DNA of 64,000 bases from Eublepharis macularius (GCF_028583425.1 NC_072800.1:10429001-10493000), one strand, 5' to 3'; positions 29,620-42,368 are shown, counted from the stretch's first letter. Numbers and translations are program-made. Notes: generated from the sequence alone by a model not told the origin.

Positions 29620-30584
29620 AGGCTAAATAAATTCATTTTCTAAAATGGTCTCAAAACATTGTGCTTTCATTGTCCCAGGCACAGTGACTTGGGATTTCCT
29701 TGGCCCTCTTCCCTGAAAATATATTTATCGAGGCTCATTTATTAGGGTAGATTTATGAAAATATTTCATTATTGCATCTCAAAATGTCCTTTGATCTACC
29801 CGTGATTTGAGCTGTGGCTTTACCAGAATACAGTATTATTTCCCATGGTGAAGAATTTTTTCTGCTCATAGAGCTTTGGGATGTTTTGATACACTGTTTG
29901 TGTTTTAGACTGGCTGCTTCTCAGCTATCTGCTAGTGATTTCAAATGGAATACATCTCTGGCAGAGATTTGGTTGAACTTGCTTCCCCCCCCCCTAAATT
30001 CAAACGTCAGCCAGATTTGTTTCTCATAACCAGCAGGGTGTGAAATGTTATTCCCATAATGGTGTGTGTGTGTGTGTGTTCATTAATCCCACAGTGCTGA
30101 GACTCTAAGGCGTGAACTTGAACGAGAAAAGATGATGAAAAGACTGTTGATGACAGAATTATGAAAATTCGCACTTCCCGTCTCACGCAGAGAATGGATT
30201 GGGGCCTTTCCTGTGCCTTCTGTCTGTTTACATTCCTTTGCTTCTGTGTACACAACATAATCCATTGTAACAATGTTCCAATCTTTCTGGAGTCATCAGA
30301 CATATAAAACCAAATCTAGGTTTCACAAACTTGGAGGACTTCCTTTGTACATTTGATATTATGACCAGGGTCTTAAGAACCATGGAACTAGTCTCCTGAG
30401 CCTAGATGGGCTTTTTTCTCCCACCCCCCTGCCGCCACTGCCCCACGTTGCACGGCAAACTGCTTTTGAAGCTTGGGTCATGGCATGGGAGCTGGCTCTT
30501 CGAGGGAAAAGGGGGCCAGCAATTTTAGTGGACTAGCCTAAGTCCATGCATTGGATGAAACAGCTCTGTGAGTTGGACCCAGAC
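29620..30584. other. Unassigned stretch
   Basis: Contains a (GT)n tract at 30061-30080. No gene recognised. Confidence 0.4.
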
Positions 30585-30775
30585 TAAAAGTCTCCCTACA
30601 CAAGACATCTTACACGGGGACGCTCAAGTGACTTACTTTCTGTGTGGTCTTGTATTCAAGTGTACTCTGTCTCCCTAGCAGTGCATGTGTGTCCACAATG
30701 GGAGAACAAGTGTAAGATCTTTCTCCTGAGTGTCCTCATGTAAGAGGTCTTGTGTAGAGAGACCCTTAAGTTTTC
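30585..30775. mobile_element. Terminal-inverted-repeat MITE
   Basis: AAAGTCTCCCTACACAAGAC at the left pairs with GTCTTGTGTAGAGAGACCCTT at the right, with about 45 bp of imperfect terminal inverted repeat around a loop. No coding content; boundaries approximate. Confidence 0.6.
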
Positions 30776-31712
30776 CACTAACAGAATTAGAGGTATAGTT
30801 TCTGACAATTCCTCCTTCCTGCTGTGGAACCCTGATTTGCCCCCGTGGCCTTCCTGAAGGTGTGTATCCCCTAGAAACGGCATTCCAGGGAGATTAATGA
30901 GCTACAGTGCAAGGGGGAGGCAGGGATCTCCTGTTTCATTGATAGAAATGCCTTCCATTCATGGAAAATTTAGTCTAAATGCAACCCATAGGAACCTGGC
31001 CTATGATTCCTTCTGTCCTTTATTTGTCCCAAATAGGTAGGCTTTTATATGAATAGAAAAAGAAGTTGAGGTGAAGTTTTAATACATCTGTGATAAAAAA
31101 GGACCAACATGGGGTATATATTGATTTCTACTCAGAAATACTGTTTTGTATATATGTGAATAACTGCACAGAGATATATGTTATGCAGAATATTTTGATA
31201 GAAACACATACAAACATCATTTTTGTAGAACTGAAAATTGCACCAAGTTACTGCTGTTTGTTAAAAAAATCACTGTTGTTTGTTAAAGAATTGTTTTTAA
31301 GTGGGAAAAAATAATTATTATATCTTACCCCAGGACTGTTAGTCTCCACAGAAAAATCAAACGCTGTCTTTTTTAGAATTGCTAACTTCTATTAACACAC
31401 AAGGAGGAAATGCTCAAACTCATCTACAGCCTTTGGGGCATAGAAACGCTGTTTTTGTTTTTACGTTTATATTAAAATACATATTCATTTACTCAGATGT
31501 GTTAGCTATTTGTCCCTATTTTATCACGCCAATAAAACTGAAAATTGGACTATTTTTTAAAAAAACTTGTAATCCAGCAAAAGGGTCTGCATGCACATTT
31601 ACTTTTAATATGTTAGTAATCCTACTGGAAAACTAAACTTGAAATTTCACATGTTTACAAGATAAAAGCCTGTGTGTAAGAGGTTATAGCCGGTTTGGAG
31701 ACCTTAACAAAC
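30776..31712. other. Unassigned AT-rich stretch
   Basis: No gene or repeat recognised. Confidence 0.4.
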
Positions 31713-31715
31713 TTA

Positions 31716-31803
31716 CAGTGCAATCCTAAGAAGAGTTACTCCAGTCTAAGGCCATTGAAATCAATGAGCTTAGACTGGTGTAACTCTGCTTAGGATTGCA
31801 CTG
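31716..31803. mobile_element. Short palindromic MITE with TTA duplication
   Basis: CAGTGCAATCCTAAG..CTTAGGATTGCACTG with a nearly complete 88-bp palindrome, flanked on both sides by tta (31713-31715, 31804-31806). A TTA duplication suggests PIF/Harbinger, although a TA-target mariner MITE is the alternative. This family is common in reptile DNA. Confidence 0.75.
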
Positions 31804-31990
31804 TTAAATAAACTTAAAACATGAGGCTTTTTAAAAAATTGTCCTTCAAATTTTATGTGATGCCTAACAATACTTCCATTTTGAAACACTGAACAGAAAT
31901 TTGCTTGCCTCTCCCGTTGGAACAGGTGTAGCTTCAGGCCCTCCTTTGAGGAAGTTGCTCCTGTGGCAACAGCGAGTCCTGTACCTGAGG

Positions 31991-32234
31991 CAGGGCTTTT
32001 TTTCAGCTGGAACGCGGTGGAATGGATTTCCGCAACCTCTTGAAAATGGTCACATGGCTGCTGGCCCCACCCCCTGATCTCCAGACAGAGGGGGGTTTAG
32101 ACTGCCCTCCACACCAGCAATCTACACTCCCCTCTATCTGGAGATCAGGGGGCGGGGCCACCAGCCACGTGACCATTTTCTCCAAGGGCAACCCACTGAG
32201 TTCCACCACCTCTTTTCCCAGAAAAAAAGCCCTG
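31991..32234. mobile_element. hAT MITE (same family as 20156), uninterrupted
   Basis: The ends are CAGGGCTTTTTTTC and GAAAAAAAGCCCTG. Flanks acctgagg (31983-31990) and ctctgagg (32235-32242) agree at 6 of 8 bases. The internal part is itself an inverted repeat (CCCTGATCTCCAGACAGAGG / CCTCTATCTGGAGATCAGGG). This copy gives the empty-site reference for the nested insertion at 20351. Confidence 0.85.
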
Positions 32235-32242
32235 CTCTGAGG

Positions 32243-35200
32243 TAACACACAGACCACAAAGAAAAACTATATTTCTGTCTTCACTCGATAACAATACTTC
32301 GTCTTGGCATTCTTAAAATTAAAAAAATAAATTTCTCTAAATGGTGGAGAGATTTGTCAGGGCTCTGTGACTGATAGAAAGAGAAGACATCATGCAAGAA
32401 GCATAGAGGAGCAAATAATCTACAAAGTAAATTTTTCTAAATGATGCCTCAGTAATCCCAAGTGCAGGATCCTATCATTTATTTCTTGCCAGCTCGTGTT
32501 AAGATAGATACTAGTCGTGAAAGAAATGGCTTCAAGGCTTGCCCACAAAATACCTGTTCAAAGTGCATCAGCAGAACGCTTTCTCTGGTGGACAAATTGA
32601 ATCAAAACTCCTTGAACATTCTCGATATTTAAACTCAAAGACCCGAGGTGACCAATTCTCAAACACAGTGGGCCTGAGCGCTGAGAGGCAACAACATATT
32701 ACAGTTAGCTTTTCTGGCAAATGATAGTATTTAAACTTTCAACCGAATCACTGTGACCTTGTATATGACAGCTTTTTGGTCTGAAATTGCAGAATTAAAG
32801 TTTCGATAAGACATGCCTTGCCATTAAATATGCTCTGAAAAGTGACCGAATGACCTTGAGTACCTGTCCTCTAATTGTCCTGAGGTATAAGCCTCTTGTC
32901 AACTCAGGCTTATTTTTGCATTTCGTCTTACTTACTTACAGACAGGACTAGGCTGACCCAGTACTTCCCAGCTGTTTAATCTACTGCTCAGAGCTGCTAG
33001 TGAGGATCCACTCTAGAATCAGCAAAAGTGTAATGTGGATTGGTCAGACTGGGCCAGCTCGTTTGGAATGGACTTGGATTAGCAGTTCTAGGGAGACTAC
33101 CAGTCAAGTCCAGCTACAAATACCCACAAGGATTTCCTCACCTCCTCTTCCCTCCCAACAGCCTCCTGAGACAGTGGACAAAATACAACGGGATGTGATG
33201 AGGAGGGATTGGGCAACCACTCTTCCTTGCTATTCCGCCGCTAGTTTCTGCCGATGCAAGAGGCTCCATCAGTGGAAGAGGAAAGTTGGGGTGGGGGCAT
33301 CTTGCTGATCCTCCCCCTATTCACTGAAGCTTCCTACGCCCTATCATGTCTACAGGGCTGCTATGGCGAGGAGCACCAGCTTTTCATAGGTCTCAGGAGG
33401 CTGTAGAGAGGGGTGGGTGGGAAAGATCCATATAGGGGCTTGCTGGTCATAGGATCCAGTCCAATGCATCTTGAATGAAAATGTGCTCAGGAAGCTGATG
33501 AGTCCACATGTGGCCTCTTTTGTGAGAACTGCTTCCACCATCTCCTTTGAGGAGACTTTTTGAGACTGGGTCTCACAGCATTTTTGATAGTTATACTAAA
33601 TTTCCCTCTTTACAATGGGACTTGTCATAGCTTGGTTTGGAGCATGTTTGGCAGCATCCACAGATCTGTACAGTGGGAGTCGTAATACTGTGCCCTTCTA
33701 TTTGATTTTAATCAGACGCATATCATAGACGGATTTCTTTCTCTCCTGCTTTTCTCGCACGTTCCATTAGTCATAACTGTTTGCAGTAACTCCGTGGCTC
33801 AAGGCAATGCTTGCATCGTTGTGCAAATCACAGCATTGTATTTCCATGATGAACCCTTGAGTGCGGCTGATGAGTGTTTGCAGGGATAAGGGTTCTGGGA
33901 TGATCGTGGAATTAAGACGGGCTCTCCCCAGACAGTGAAATCAACATTGCTGCAATACGGGGTTGGGACGGGTGGGGGATTTTTTGTAAATACATCCCAA
34001 ATAATAAATCAAATAGGAGCTGAAGCAAAATTGTGCTGGCTCCCTGTGGATTTATCACTGGGTAACCTTGTTTTGTTTAAAAGGTTTCAACAGTAGTAAC
34101 AAAGTAAAAAGTTTAATAAGGTTTCTCAACTACAATTTTTACTGGTAGATAAAAGAGTAGGTTTTTTAAACACGTCTGGTATTCGAAGTTCTGAAAGGAA
34201 CAAATACTGTGCAAAATTCTGAATTGCTGTCAGGAAGGATATGGATCCAGGGGCGTGTTCCTGCAGACAGAAGGATTTCTATCCCTGGAGCATAACTTTA
34301 TCTCTGTTCTCCAGGCCAAGAAAGTCAAGAGGCAAGAAAGTCAGGCTCCTTGGATGGAAATTTTTCTGTACATGGAAATGCTCTGTGGGATCCAAGCCAG
34401 AATCATTATTCTGACATTACGTTTTCGCCTAAATTTTTTTTACAGGAATTGCTCCTTCTGACATATTTGACCAATAAAGACCATTGGAACACTATGGTAA
34501 AAGCTTCAGCCAAATATATTTTAATTTAGTTGGTTTTGGAGAGCTCATTTTCATACATGTCTGGCTATCCTCTCCGGTTAACAGAAAACTAAAGTTTGTA
34601 ATTATACAGTGGAATATTGCAGTTTCAATTTTTTTTTAATGTCCTGAAGCTCAAGGAGTTTGCAATAAATATACTGAGACTGATCTGTTGTTTTGCATGC
34701 AAGATCAGCTCCAAACGCAGCGTTTTTGTAAAATGAGTGATATGTGACGGAGTCCTAGAATGACAGGGTGACATCATTGGGGGATGCTGCTGCACAGCCA
34801 GGTAACATCCATGAACATGGCCCCACCTGAGCGCAGCCACCTGGGACAGAAGACAGCATGCGATGGCCTTTGTCAGTGAACCGTGCCTTGAGAGAGGCTT
34901 TCTGTGGCTGAACTGTTTACCTGTTCCTGTATTCATGCCTGCAATAAAATAAACAAAAAGCAAATCATTACCTTCCTGTGGTTTCTTTGCACATTGGGAA
35001 CTTAAATAATGTAATTTTTCACATGTAAGAAGGCTAATAATTTCTTCAAGGGTGGAGTCTGTGTCAACCAAGTAGATGATAATTCATTTACATGTCTTCA
35101 CAACGAAAACTGGTCATTTGTCAGCATTAAAAAACAATACGTACCAAGTCCCCCTTCCCCCAAGTCAGTTTAAATTAAGTGGAAACACTGAGAAAGGAAA

Positions 35201-35638
35201 AGATTGGTTGGCTTCTGCAATAGGTTAAAACAAGTGGAAGGTGTTTCTAGACTCAGAGTGGAACCAGACGAGGTGCACAGGCCCATGTCAGATCCTGCAA
35301 GGATCCCTGGGAAATGTAGTCTTTAAAAAAACAACACTCAATATATTAATCAGTCGAGGAGAATCGCAACTGAAGGGACATTCTCTTTCACACACACTCT
35401 CTCTCTGGGAGCTCAGGATAGTGGTGGTGGTGGTGGGGAGTGATGTAACATCTCTTCAAACTATATGGTGACGATGACTGCCAAAGCAGACTGTGGTTTT
35501 CCCTCCACAGCACGTACGCTTGGTGACTCTAGAACAGCAATCCCCAATCATTAGGTTGTGAGTTCTAACACAAGGTGGTGGACACAGCCACAAGAGGCAA
35601 AACCAGCCACAAAATGTCAGGTCATGGGTTGTAATAGT
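32243..35638. other. Unassigned 3.4-kb stretch
   Basis: I recognise no exon, transposase or LTR boundary. Frames at 33000-33308 and 34625-35071 lack domain features. A GGT run occurs near 35420. Confidence 0.4.
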
Positions 35639-35643
35639 GTACT

Positions 35644-36160
35644 TGTCAGTTCCTGGCAGTTAGGCCCCTTCAAGTCCTCCACAGTTAACACGCAGGTGTT
35701 CCAGTTGAAGCAACTTTATTAGAGATCCGTTCAGTTCAGGTTGTTCACACAAAGGTAGCAGTTGGCAACAGTGACTATTCAAAAATGGACACTACTAATT
35801 ATAGGGAATCTTCCCGCCCTTTGGGTCCGTTGACATTCTGGCATGAAACCCCAAAGAGTTACATGGGAACTGATAAGTTTAGGCTAGATAGAGTACAGAG
35901 TGAAATCATCACAGTCTCTGAGAAAAGATACATTGCTAGCTGCTCATAGCTGGCATCCAAGGACACTTGCTCCAAAAGTGAAAGTAAATACTTGCAATAG
36001 ATAACAGACAGCCCCCCCCCCCGGGCTCAGTGCATTGTAAGTAAGACGTTTACACACACTCAGATGAGTTATACAAAATACAGAATACAACCTTAGGAAA
36101 CAGTATGATCAGCACAAAATGCATAATACAATATTGGCCGGTATGCTGGCATATATGACA
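35644..36160 (-). repeat. Solo LTR, minus strand
   Basis: It begins TGTCAGTTCCTGGCAGTTAG and ends GGCATATATGACA, so on the minus strand it runs TGTCATATATGCC...TGACA, with TG/CA termini. Flanks gtact (35639-35643) and gtatt (36161-36165) fit a 5-bp duplication with one change. The end region matches the LTR at 47595-48049 in inverse orientation (poly(A) signal AATAAAGTTGCTTCAACTGG). No internal retroviral or retrotransposon genes flank it. Confidence 0.8.
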
Positions 36161-36165
36161 GTATT

Positions 36166-36757
36166 AATATTATACTAATAGTATAGTACTACTATATTAC
36201 TATATTAATACTAATAGTAAATCTTCAACATTTCAGACAGTAACTCAGTTTAATGAGATGCCTTTAAAATGAACGTAGAATTTTAAAATATTTTCTTGCA
36301 TACACAAAGGTTCACTACATGACTGAAGGTGGTAATATCCTTCTGCTGTGGTGGTGGCTACTGCCAAAGCATCTTCTAAAAACTCTGCACAGCTGCCCAG
36401 GTCTCCAATGGCCAATCAGAAGTCCTGGTACACATAAGCCCCACTCAGCCATGACCGCTGTCTAAAAACACAGCAGGTACCAGGAAAAGTTCTAGCAGGT
36501 ACCATGGTGCCCAGAGGTACCACGCTGGGGATCCCTAAAATAGGAAATCCAGTTGTGCCTACAAAGAACAGACTAAATTTTCTTCCTATCAAAGCTGTCA
36601 GAAATCTTCACTCATGTTCCTTTCAAGTTCCACTCTGCAAAGATAAGCAGGATGGTGAAAACAATGGACTGGCTCCTTGCAGGGGAGAGCTACCAGAATT
36701 CTGTCATGTTGATGCTTACCAAAATCTTTGTGGTTTTTGCTGGTAGAAGTTTCACAC
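36166..36757. other. Unassigned stretch
   Basis: Begins with an ATACTA-rich low-complexity patch (about 36161-36220). No gene recognised. Confidence 0.4.
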
Positions 36758-36770
36758 ATGGTACAAGAGA

Positions 36771-37360
36771 GTCCAGTAGCACCTTTAAGACTAACCAACT
36801 GTATTGTAGCTTAAGCTTTCGAGAACAATGTCCAACAATGTCCATCTGCTCTGTACATTGGACAAACCAGCCAACCTCTGCGCAAAAGAATAAATGGACA
36901 CAAATCTGACATTAAAAATGGCAACATCCAGAAACCAGTGGGAGAACACTTCAGTCTACCAGGACATTCCATCAAGGACTTAAAAGTCACTGTAGTTCAA
37001 CAGAAACCTTTCAAAAACAAAATCCAACGGGAAGCTGCTGAATTGGAATTCATATGCAAATTTGACTCAGTCAAGCTGGGATTGAATAGAGACTATGAAT
37101 GGTTATCTCATTATCAGTAACTGACTTCCTTAACAGAAGCAAACTGATCTCCATATCAGAAGCTACTGTTTGCATCTACTCCTCCCTCCCCTCTCCACCT
37201 ATATATCTGACCAGTTTCTTCTTGCCCTCCGTGCATCTGATGAAGAGAGCTGTGATTCTCGAAAACTTATGCTACAATAAAGTTGGTTAGTCTTAAAGGT
37301 GCTACTGGACTCCTTTTGATTTTGCTACTACAGACTAACACGGCTAACTCCTCTGCATCT
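36771..37360 (+). mobile_element. 5'-truncated Penelope-like element with inverted terminal arm
   Basis: The insertion is bracketed by a perfect 13-bp direct repeat, atggtacaagaga (36758-36770 and 37361-37373). The left 58 bases are the inverse of the 3' tail (GTCCAGTAGCACCTTTAAGAC versus GTCTTAAAGGTGCTACTGGAC). Next is the end of the coding region with a GIY-YIG nuclease fragment, then the 3' tail ending CTAACACGGCTAACTCCTCTGCATCT. The inverted arm plus 5' truncation is typical of Penelope insertions. Confidence 0.88.
36851..37120 (+). pseudogene. Penelope-like GIY-YIG endonuclease fragment
   Basis: Eighty-nine codons are open up to TAA 37118-37120. The peptide begins at the YIG motif (LYIGQTSQPLRKRINGH), continues with the PVGEHF..PGHS segment and a conserved E (EAAELEFI), and ends with GLNRDYEWLS, the usual C-terminus of Penelope proteins. 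The GIY strand and the whole reverse transcriptase are missing through 5' truncation. The nuclease would nick target DNA in an intact element; this fragment cannot act alone. No start codon or promoter is visible. Confidence 0.85.
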
Positions 37361-37373
37361 ATGGTACAAGAGA

Positions 37374-38840
37374 AGGACCTCACAGATCCCTGTCCTTTGG
37401 GTGAGGGAAACAGATACTTGGGATCAGATCAGAGCACCTGGTCTGAGAGGAGGAAGGTTTCTTGGAATGCTGGAGAAAGGATGGAATACATTAAGATGGC
37501 AGAGAAAGGTAAAGACACAAAAAGAGCCTGATATCTTGAAACTTTAAGAGTATTCTGCCTATGTTTTTACCTACATGGGGGTGAATTTTGGACAGATGAA
37601 GACAAGATAGCTTTATTGTCTACTATTTTCTGGTTTCCAGATGCTGTTAGTTAATTGTTGTTTTTTCTTTTTATAACCAATGGCTGCATATGTAACCTCT
37701 TTCTGTATGAGGTAGATTTAGTACCTTGAGCCCTAGGTAAACTGAGTAAATTCTACATCTACTGTGGTAGAATGAGATTGTGCAGCCTGTTTTACAACAT
37801 TTGGAGGCAGTGGTGGAGCAGAACAAGCATACATCACCGAGTGACTGTCCAAAGATTTGGAAACTGAGGAACAAATGTGGCTGAACCCACAGTTTGGGGC
37901 AAATAGTTGTGTTTTATTTTTAAGTGTACTGGAACATAGCAAAGTAGGCCAAAGTGGTAGCCCAGTCTACGAAGATGAATAAAACAGAATTGTCTGAACA
38001 ATGCAAATGTAGAATTTTATTCAGCAATAAGAGTCTGCTAGGCTGGAGTTGAATGAGAGGAAGATCAAGGAAAAGGCAATAGGAAACCAAAGAGAGTGGA
38101 AAGCTGAGGGGAACAGATATTTGAAATGCAAAAAAAAGTCCAAAGAGGAGATAGAGGATGATATGGGAGGAACAGAGAAAACATCACGTAGAGACAAGCT
38201 TGAAGAGGGAGATGAAAGTAAAATAACTCTGAGAAACTTTGCTGTATTTCCCTCCCAGCGCAGATTCCCTTTGTCTGCTTTTGAGAGGGCTGCACTGGTG
38301 TGTTTATATGGCAGCAGAGGGTGCCTAAGGATGATATGAAGCATCTACATAGTATAATAAAGGAGGAATTAGCAGTGGCATCGCAGAGCATATATGGAGG
38401 GGAGGTGTTGTGGTTAATTACGAGGCATTTGAAGAGGTGGTCAAGTCCAAAGCTTCTGCTTAGGACTTGACTGCTTTCACACATTACATAGGTTTTCCCA
38501 AACCCAGCAAGAGAAATCGTTTCAAGAGGTGGGCCTAAGCTGTTAAGGACAGCAGGCAGGAGGAGAGAGCAAAAACTGGTACCAGAGAAAAATGCAATGG
38601 TGCCGTATCAGTTCCATCTACCTCCCAAGGGAGATAAAGCGTCTGGTAAAAGACAGAGCCCCACCAAATGTGCAGCACCTACTGTTGCAGGCCAGCCAGG
38701 CCAGTGCTGAACAGAGAAGGCAACAAATGGAGACCTCCCCATTTTGGGGGCGAAGGGAAGGGATTCGCAAAAAGGGGAAGGGAGTCTCTCCATCTGTTGA
38801 GTACACAAGCCCCAAATCTGCCTGAGATGTTGGAACTGAA
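37374..38840. other. Unassigned stretch
   Basis: No gene recognised. Frames at 38049-38484 and 38592-38919 on both strands lack domain features. Confidence 0.4.
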
Positions 38841-38844
38841 AGAG

Positions 38845-40100
38845 GATGGACCATGCTAGACTTGCCTGTGATTGGTCAGTTTGGGCAGTGGCACACCGGA
38901 TTGGTGGATGTTTAAACATTCTAAGGCTGGATTAGCGTCAGAGTGTCAGTTAGAGTCTGTTGGGCAAACAGAGAAGGTGGTGAAGGCAGACGAGCAAAGA
39001 TCATTTCTGCAGATTCGGTTAGTTTTGTTCTTGGAGCTGACCCACAAGGGCTTTTGTCTGCTTTGGAAAGAACAGCACGGCAACGGAGGTCTAGTGACAG
39101 AGCAGTGTAAGAAATTTATTCTCAGGCTGGTAAAAGGGGATCTGGATGAAATATATAACAATATAACACAAGTGGTAGTTGTTACTATAAGTATAAAAAT
39201 GCTGTGTATCGAAAGTATAAGTTGAAGCCTGAGTTTTTAAAGGAGAAGTCTGAGATGTTTATAACCCCAGCAAGAAAAATGTTATGTGAAGTCTGGGTTC
39301 AAATTAGTAGACCTGCTGAGGACATTGGTTTTGGGAGATAAGACTGATTCAAGGAAAAAGTTGTAGGGTTTGGTGCTTTTATACTAAATCTATTACGAGA
39401 TTTTTAGGGAAATAAAAGCATGGCCAAGGATCCCACCGATGTCTCCCAGGCAGCTGAATTAGTTGACCAATTAGAATGGAATCGGGAAATGCTTTAGAAG
39501 CAAGTATTTCATTAGAAACTGAAACTGACGGCCAAATTACAGACAAAGTAGATTCAGTCTCAAGAAGCAGCTAATGGAAATCAGTAGACATAAAATAATG
39601 GATGGATTTTCTTGCTTTATCGAATGCTGTGCTCTGATCTTTGCAAAGACGAGTCTTCTGTTTGAAAAGAAGGGAGATCATATGTGACATAGTGAGAGTT
39701 TTGGTTAATCACAAAATGGCAGAGTCAAATGAACAGGAAAAATTCAGGGGACAGAGTGAGTTGAAAAGGAGGCGTTTAGAATTGGAAGGTCTTGCCTGGC
39801 CTATGATAGGTCAGCTTGGAAAGTGACACGTCTGGTTGGTGGGAATTTTCTAGAGCCAGTTTGACAGAGACTCTGTTGGGCAAACAGAGAAAAGAGATGA
39901 AAAGTCAGCAAGTGAACCGTTGGGAGAAGGGGGGAACCAAAAGAGATCATTTGAGCAAAACCAAAGAAGTCCAAACAAGTAAACTTCTCCCAATTTCTTT
40001 TACAAAAGCTGTTGTGATGCCAAGAGCAGAGCAGAAAGATTAATCCCAGGTCAATTTAGATGACATACAGGATTGGGAAGGAGGGAAGATGTAAACATTG
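38845..40100. repeat. Diverged direct repeat, possible LTR-retroelement remnant
   Basis: Two segments about 900 bp apart are related: near 38870 (GTGATTGGTCAGTTTGGGCAG) and 38950 (AGTCTGTTGGGCAAACAGAG) recur near 39800 (TGATAGGTCAGCTTGGAAAG) and 39870 (CTCTGTTGGGCAAACAGAG). Between them a short frame from ATG 39420 reads MAKDPTDVSQAAELVDQLEW and might be a gag start. No protease, RT or primer-binding site is recognised, so the nature is uncertain. Confidence 0.35.
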
Positions 40101-41580
40101 GGCCCATTTTTATAGCACCAAACCAGGATTTTGCATTATGTCTAAACCAAGCTTCACAATTGTTGATGGTTAATGTTATCCCTCTCAGTATCAAGAAGTT
40201 TCCACTGTGAGTTGCCTCATCTCACTAAACCTTCTTAGAAGAGTATTTCTGTATAGTTAACCAGAGTTATCTGGTTTTGTTTGTATACTGTTTTACAATT
40301 TGTGGATATACTAAAGTACACAAAAACATAAGTGTAATGATTTTAAGTAAATGCGTATATGTGTCTTTAAATGCTCAGTGTGATATAGATAAAGAGTGGC
40401 AGTGAAAGAGAGGGATGAGGGAGGGAGATGATTGGTTGATGACTGAGAGGGTGGGTGGAGTGAAGGCAGTTTGTGTCAGACTATGGAATCCCCGTTATCT
40501 AGAGTTCGTCTCCCCCTTCTGCAAGAAGCACAAATTTCTTGATTTCAAAAGGTTTATTGAAAGACTAGGCTCTGACACAAGTATCCATATTCCAAGGCCT
40601 AGAAAGGATCTTGGCTGAACACAGTCATTGTCGAGAATGGGAAAAGAAAGCACAACATGTGGTACATCTAACCCTTCACTCCCAGCCTCCCCCCCATCTT
40701 CCATAGCGATGAGAACTTTGCTGTGGGAAGGCTCGGCCCGTCAAGGTCTCTGGCTGTAGAAACAGATAAGAGGTATTCTCTCCCATGGAAAGTGCGGTCA
40801 AAATAACACCTGGACCTGGAGGGAGAAAAAGGCTAGCAACTACAGATTAAACATGGCATAACTCTGGCCAAGGAACCTTACAACAGATTAGATCCTGAAA
40901 GTTTGAGACTGAGAGTGGAGGAGAAAAGAGTCAGTCAGGGCAAGAGAGGCAAGCTGGGTGCAGCCTGAGCATGTTTAAGTATTTCTGAGATAAATATAAC
41001 CTGTGGGGAAACCTGAACTGTGTGTTTGTGAAAGGACATTCAGTCAGGGAAAGAAGGCAAACTGTGTGTGAAGCCTTAGAAAAGAGATGTGACCGGGTTT
41101 AAGAAATAACTTTAAGAATTGAGAACTACTCTTTGAAACCATCAAGTTTTAGAAATAATATGAAACCGATACATATCCCATTCCTATCCTCAGGGCCACA
41201 TAGAACCATGAAGGAGCCTGACGCTTGGGCACGTTACTAAAGGGAAAATTTAAATAAAATATCTCGGAATATAATATTCCTAGTGGCACCAATCCACCCA
41301 GAGGGTGTAAGGGAAAGATTAAAGGCAAAATCTACCCAAGAGAAAGAAAGGGTTGTAACAATAAGGATTTTTTAAAATGTATTTGGCCAACTGGCTGAAA
41401 CATGCAGCTGAATTTTCAAAGGAGTTACTATCCAATTTAGCCTTTAGATTGCAAGGTCAGTAAAATAATAGGAGAAATTCCTAATTCTCTTGTTCTTAAG
41501 CTGAGCTTGCTGTTTTCATTTGATTTTGGTTCAGCCCTTCACACTGGTTGCTCACTGCCCCCTTGTGGTTATTGTATGTT
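40101..41580. other. Unassigned stretch
   Basis: No gene recognised; repeated GGGAAAGAAGGCAAACTGTG-like phrases near 40940 and 41050 hint at the same retroelement as 38845-40100. Confidence 0.35.
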
Positions 41581-41599
41581 AAAAACTGTAAATTGCCTC

Positions 41600-41805
41600 C
41601 TAGAAGGGGGGGGTGAAACTGACAGAGCCTTTCCAAAGTGAAGAGGAAATAAACCCTCTGAGGAGTGATCTTTGCAGCTCTGTAGAGAGGGGAAATTGAC
41701 AGAGCCTTCCGACCTGTCTTTTAAAACTCAGCTTCCCAGCTAACATTGTGATTCCCTTCATGTGAGCATCATCATGTAATTCATCTCTTATAGTTTAGCT
41801 CACAG
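41600..41805. mobile_element. One-armed relative of the fold-back element at 29221
   Basis: CTAGAAGG..GGTGAAACTGACAGAGCC, CTCTGTAGAGAGGGGAAATTG and TAACATTGTGATTCCCTTCA match the right half (about 29390-29600) of the fold-back at 29221, in the same order. The left arm is absent. Confidence 0.65.
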
Positions 41806-41867
41806 ACAACAGAGTTAGACGGCATCATCCTGGACTCCATTTTAAATGTGCTAAGTAGAGTGACTTT

Positions 41868-42368
41868 GCCAGTGTGGTGTGGTGGTTAGCAGGGCTTTTT
41901 TTCTGGGAAAAGAGGTGGCAGAATGCAGTGGGTTGCCCTCGGAGAAAATGGTCACATGGCTGGTGGCCCTGTCCCCTGATCTCCAGACAGAGGGGAGTTA
42001 AGATTGCCCTCGGCACTGCTTGGCGGCGCGGAGGGCAATCTTAACTCCCCTCTGTCTGGAGATCAGGGGGCAGGGCCACCAGCCATGTGACCATTTTCAA
42101 GAGGTCCATTTCAACTCCATTCCCCCATTTTCCCCCTGAAAAAAACCCTGGTGGTTAGAATGCTGGACTAGGACTTGAGAGACCTGGGTTCAAACCCCCA
42201 CCCTTGACATGGAAGCTCACCGGTTGACCTTGGGCCAGTCAATCTCTCTCAGTCTAACTTACCTCATGACTGTTGTGAGGATAAAACTGAAAAGAGGAGA
42301 ACAGGGGCGTTGAGAACACTTTGTGTTCTCAATGGGGAGAAAGGCAGGGTATCAATATCTAAAATATA
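41868..42368 (+). mobile_element. tRNA-headed SINE split by a hAT MITE
   Basis: The head (GCCAGTGTGGTGTGGTGGTTAG, to 41889) is interrupted by the MITE at 41890-42150 and resumes at 42151 with GTGGTTAGAATGCTGGACTAG, box B TGGGTTCAAACCCC, body GGGCCAGTCAATCTCTCTCA and tail GGGTATCAATATC. The interruption lies in the box A region. Confidence 0.78.
41890..42150. mobile_element. hAT MITE inserted in SINE head
   Basis: Ends are CAGGGCTTTTTTTC and GAAAAAAACCCTG. A perfect 8-bp duplication gtggttag flanks it (41882-41889 and 42151-42158). It is in the opposite orientation to the copies at 20156 and 31991. The internal inverted repeat is strong (AAGATTGCCCTC / GAGGGCAATCTT). Confidence 0.92.

Noticed and set aside
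39420-39495. Possible start of a gag gene (MAKDPTDVSQAAELVDQLEW)
   Set aside because: Only about 25 codons before a stop and no other retroelement protein nearby; kept only as a hint in the low-confidence repeat entry.
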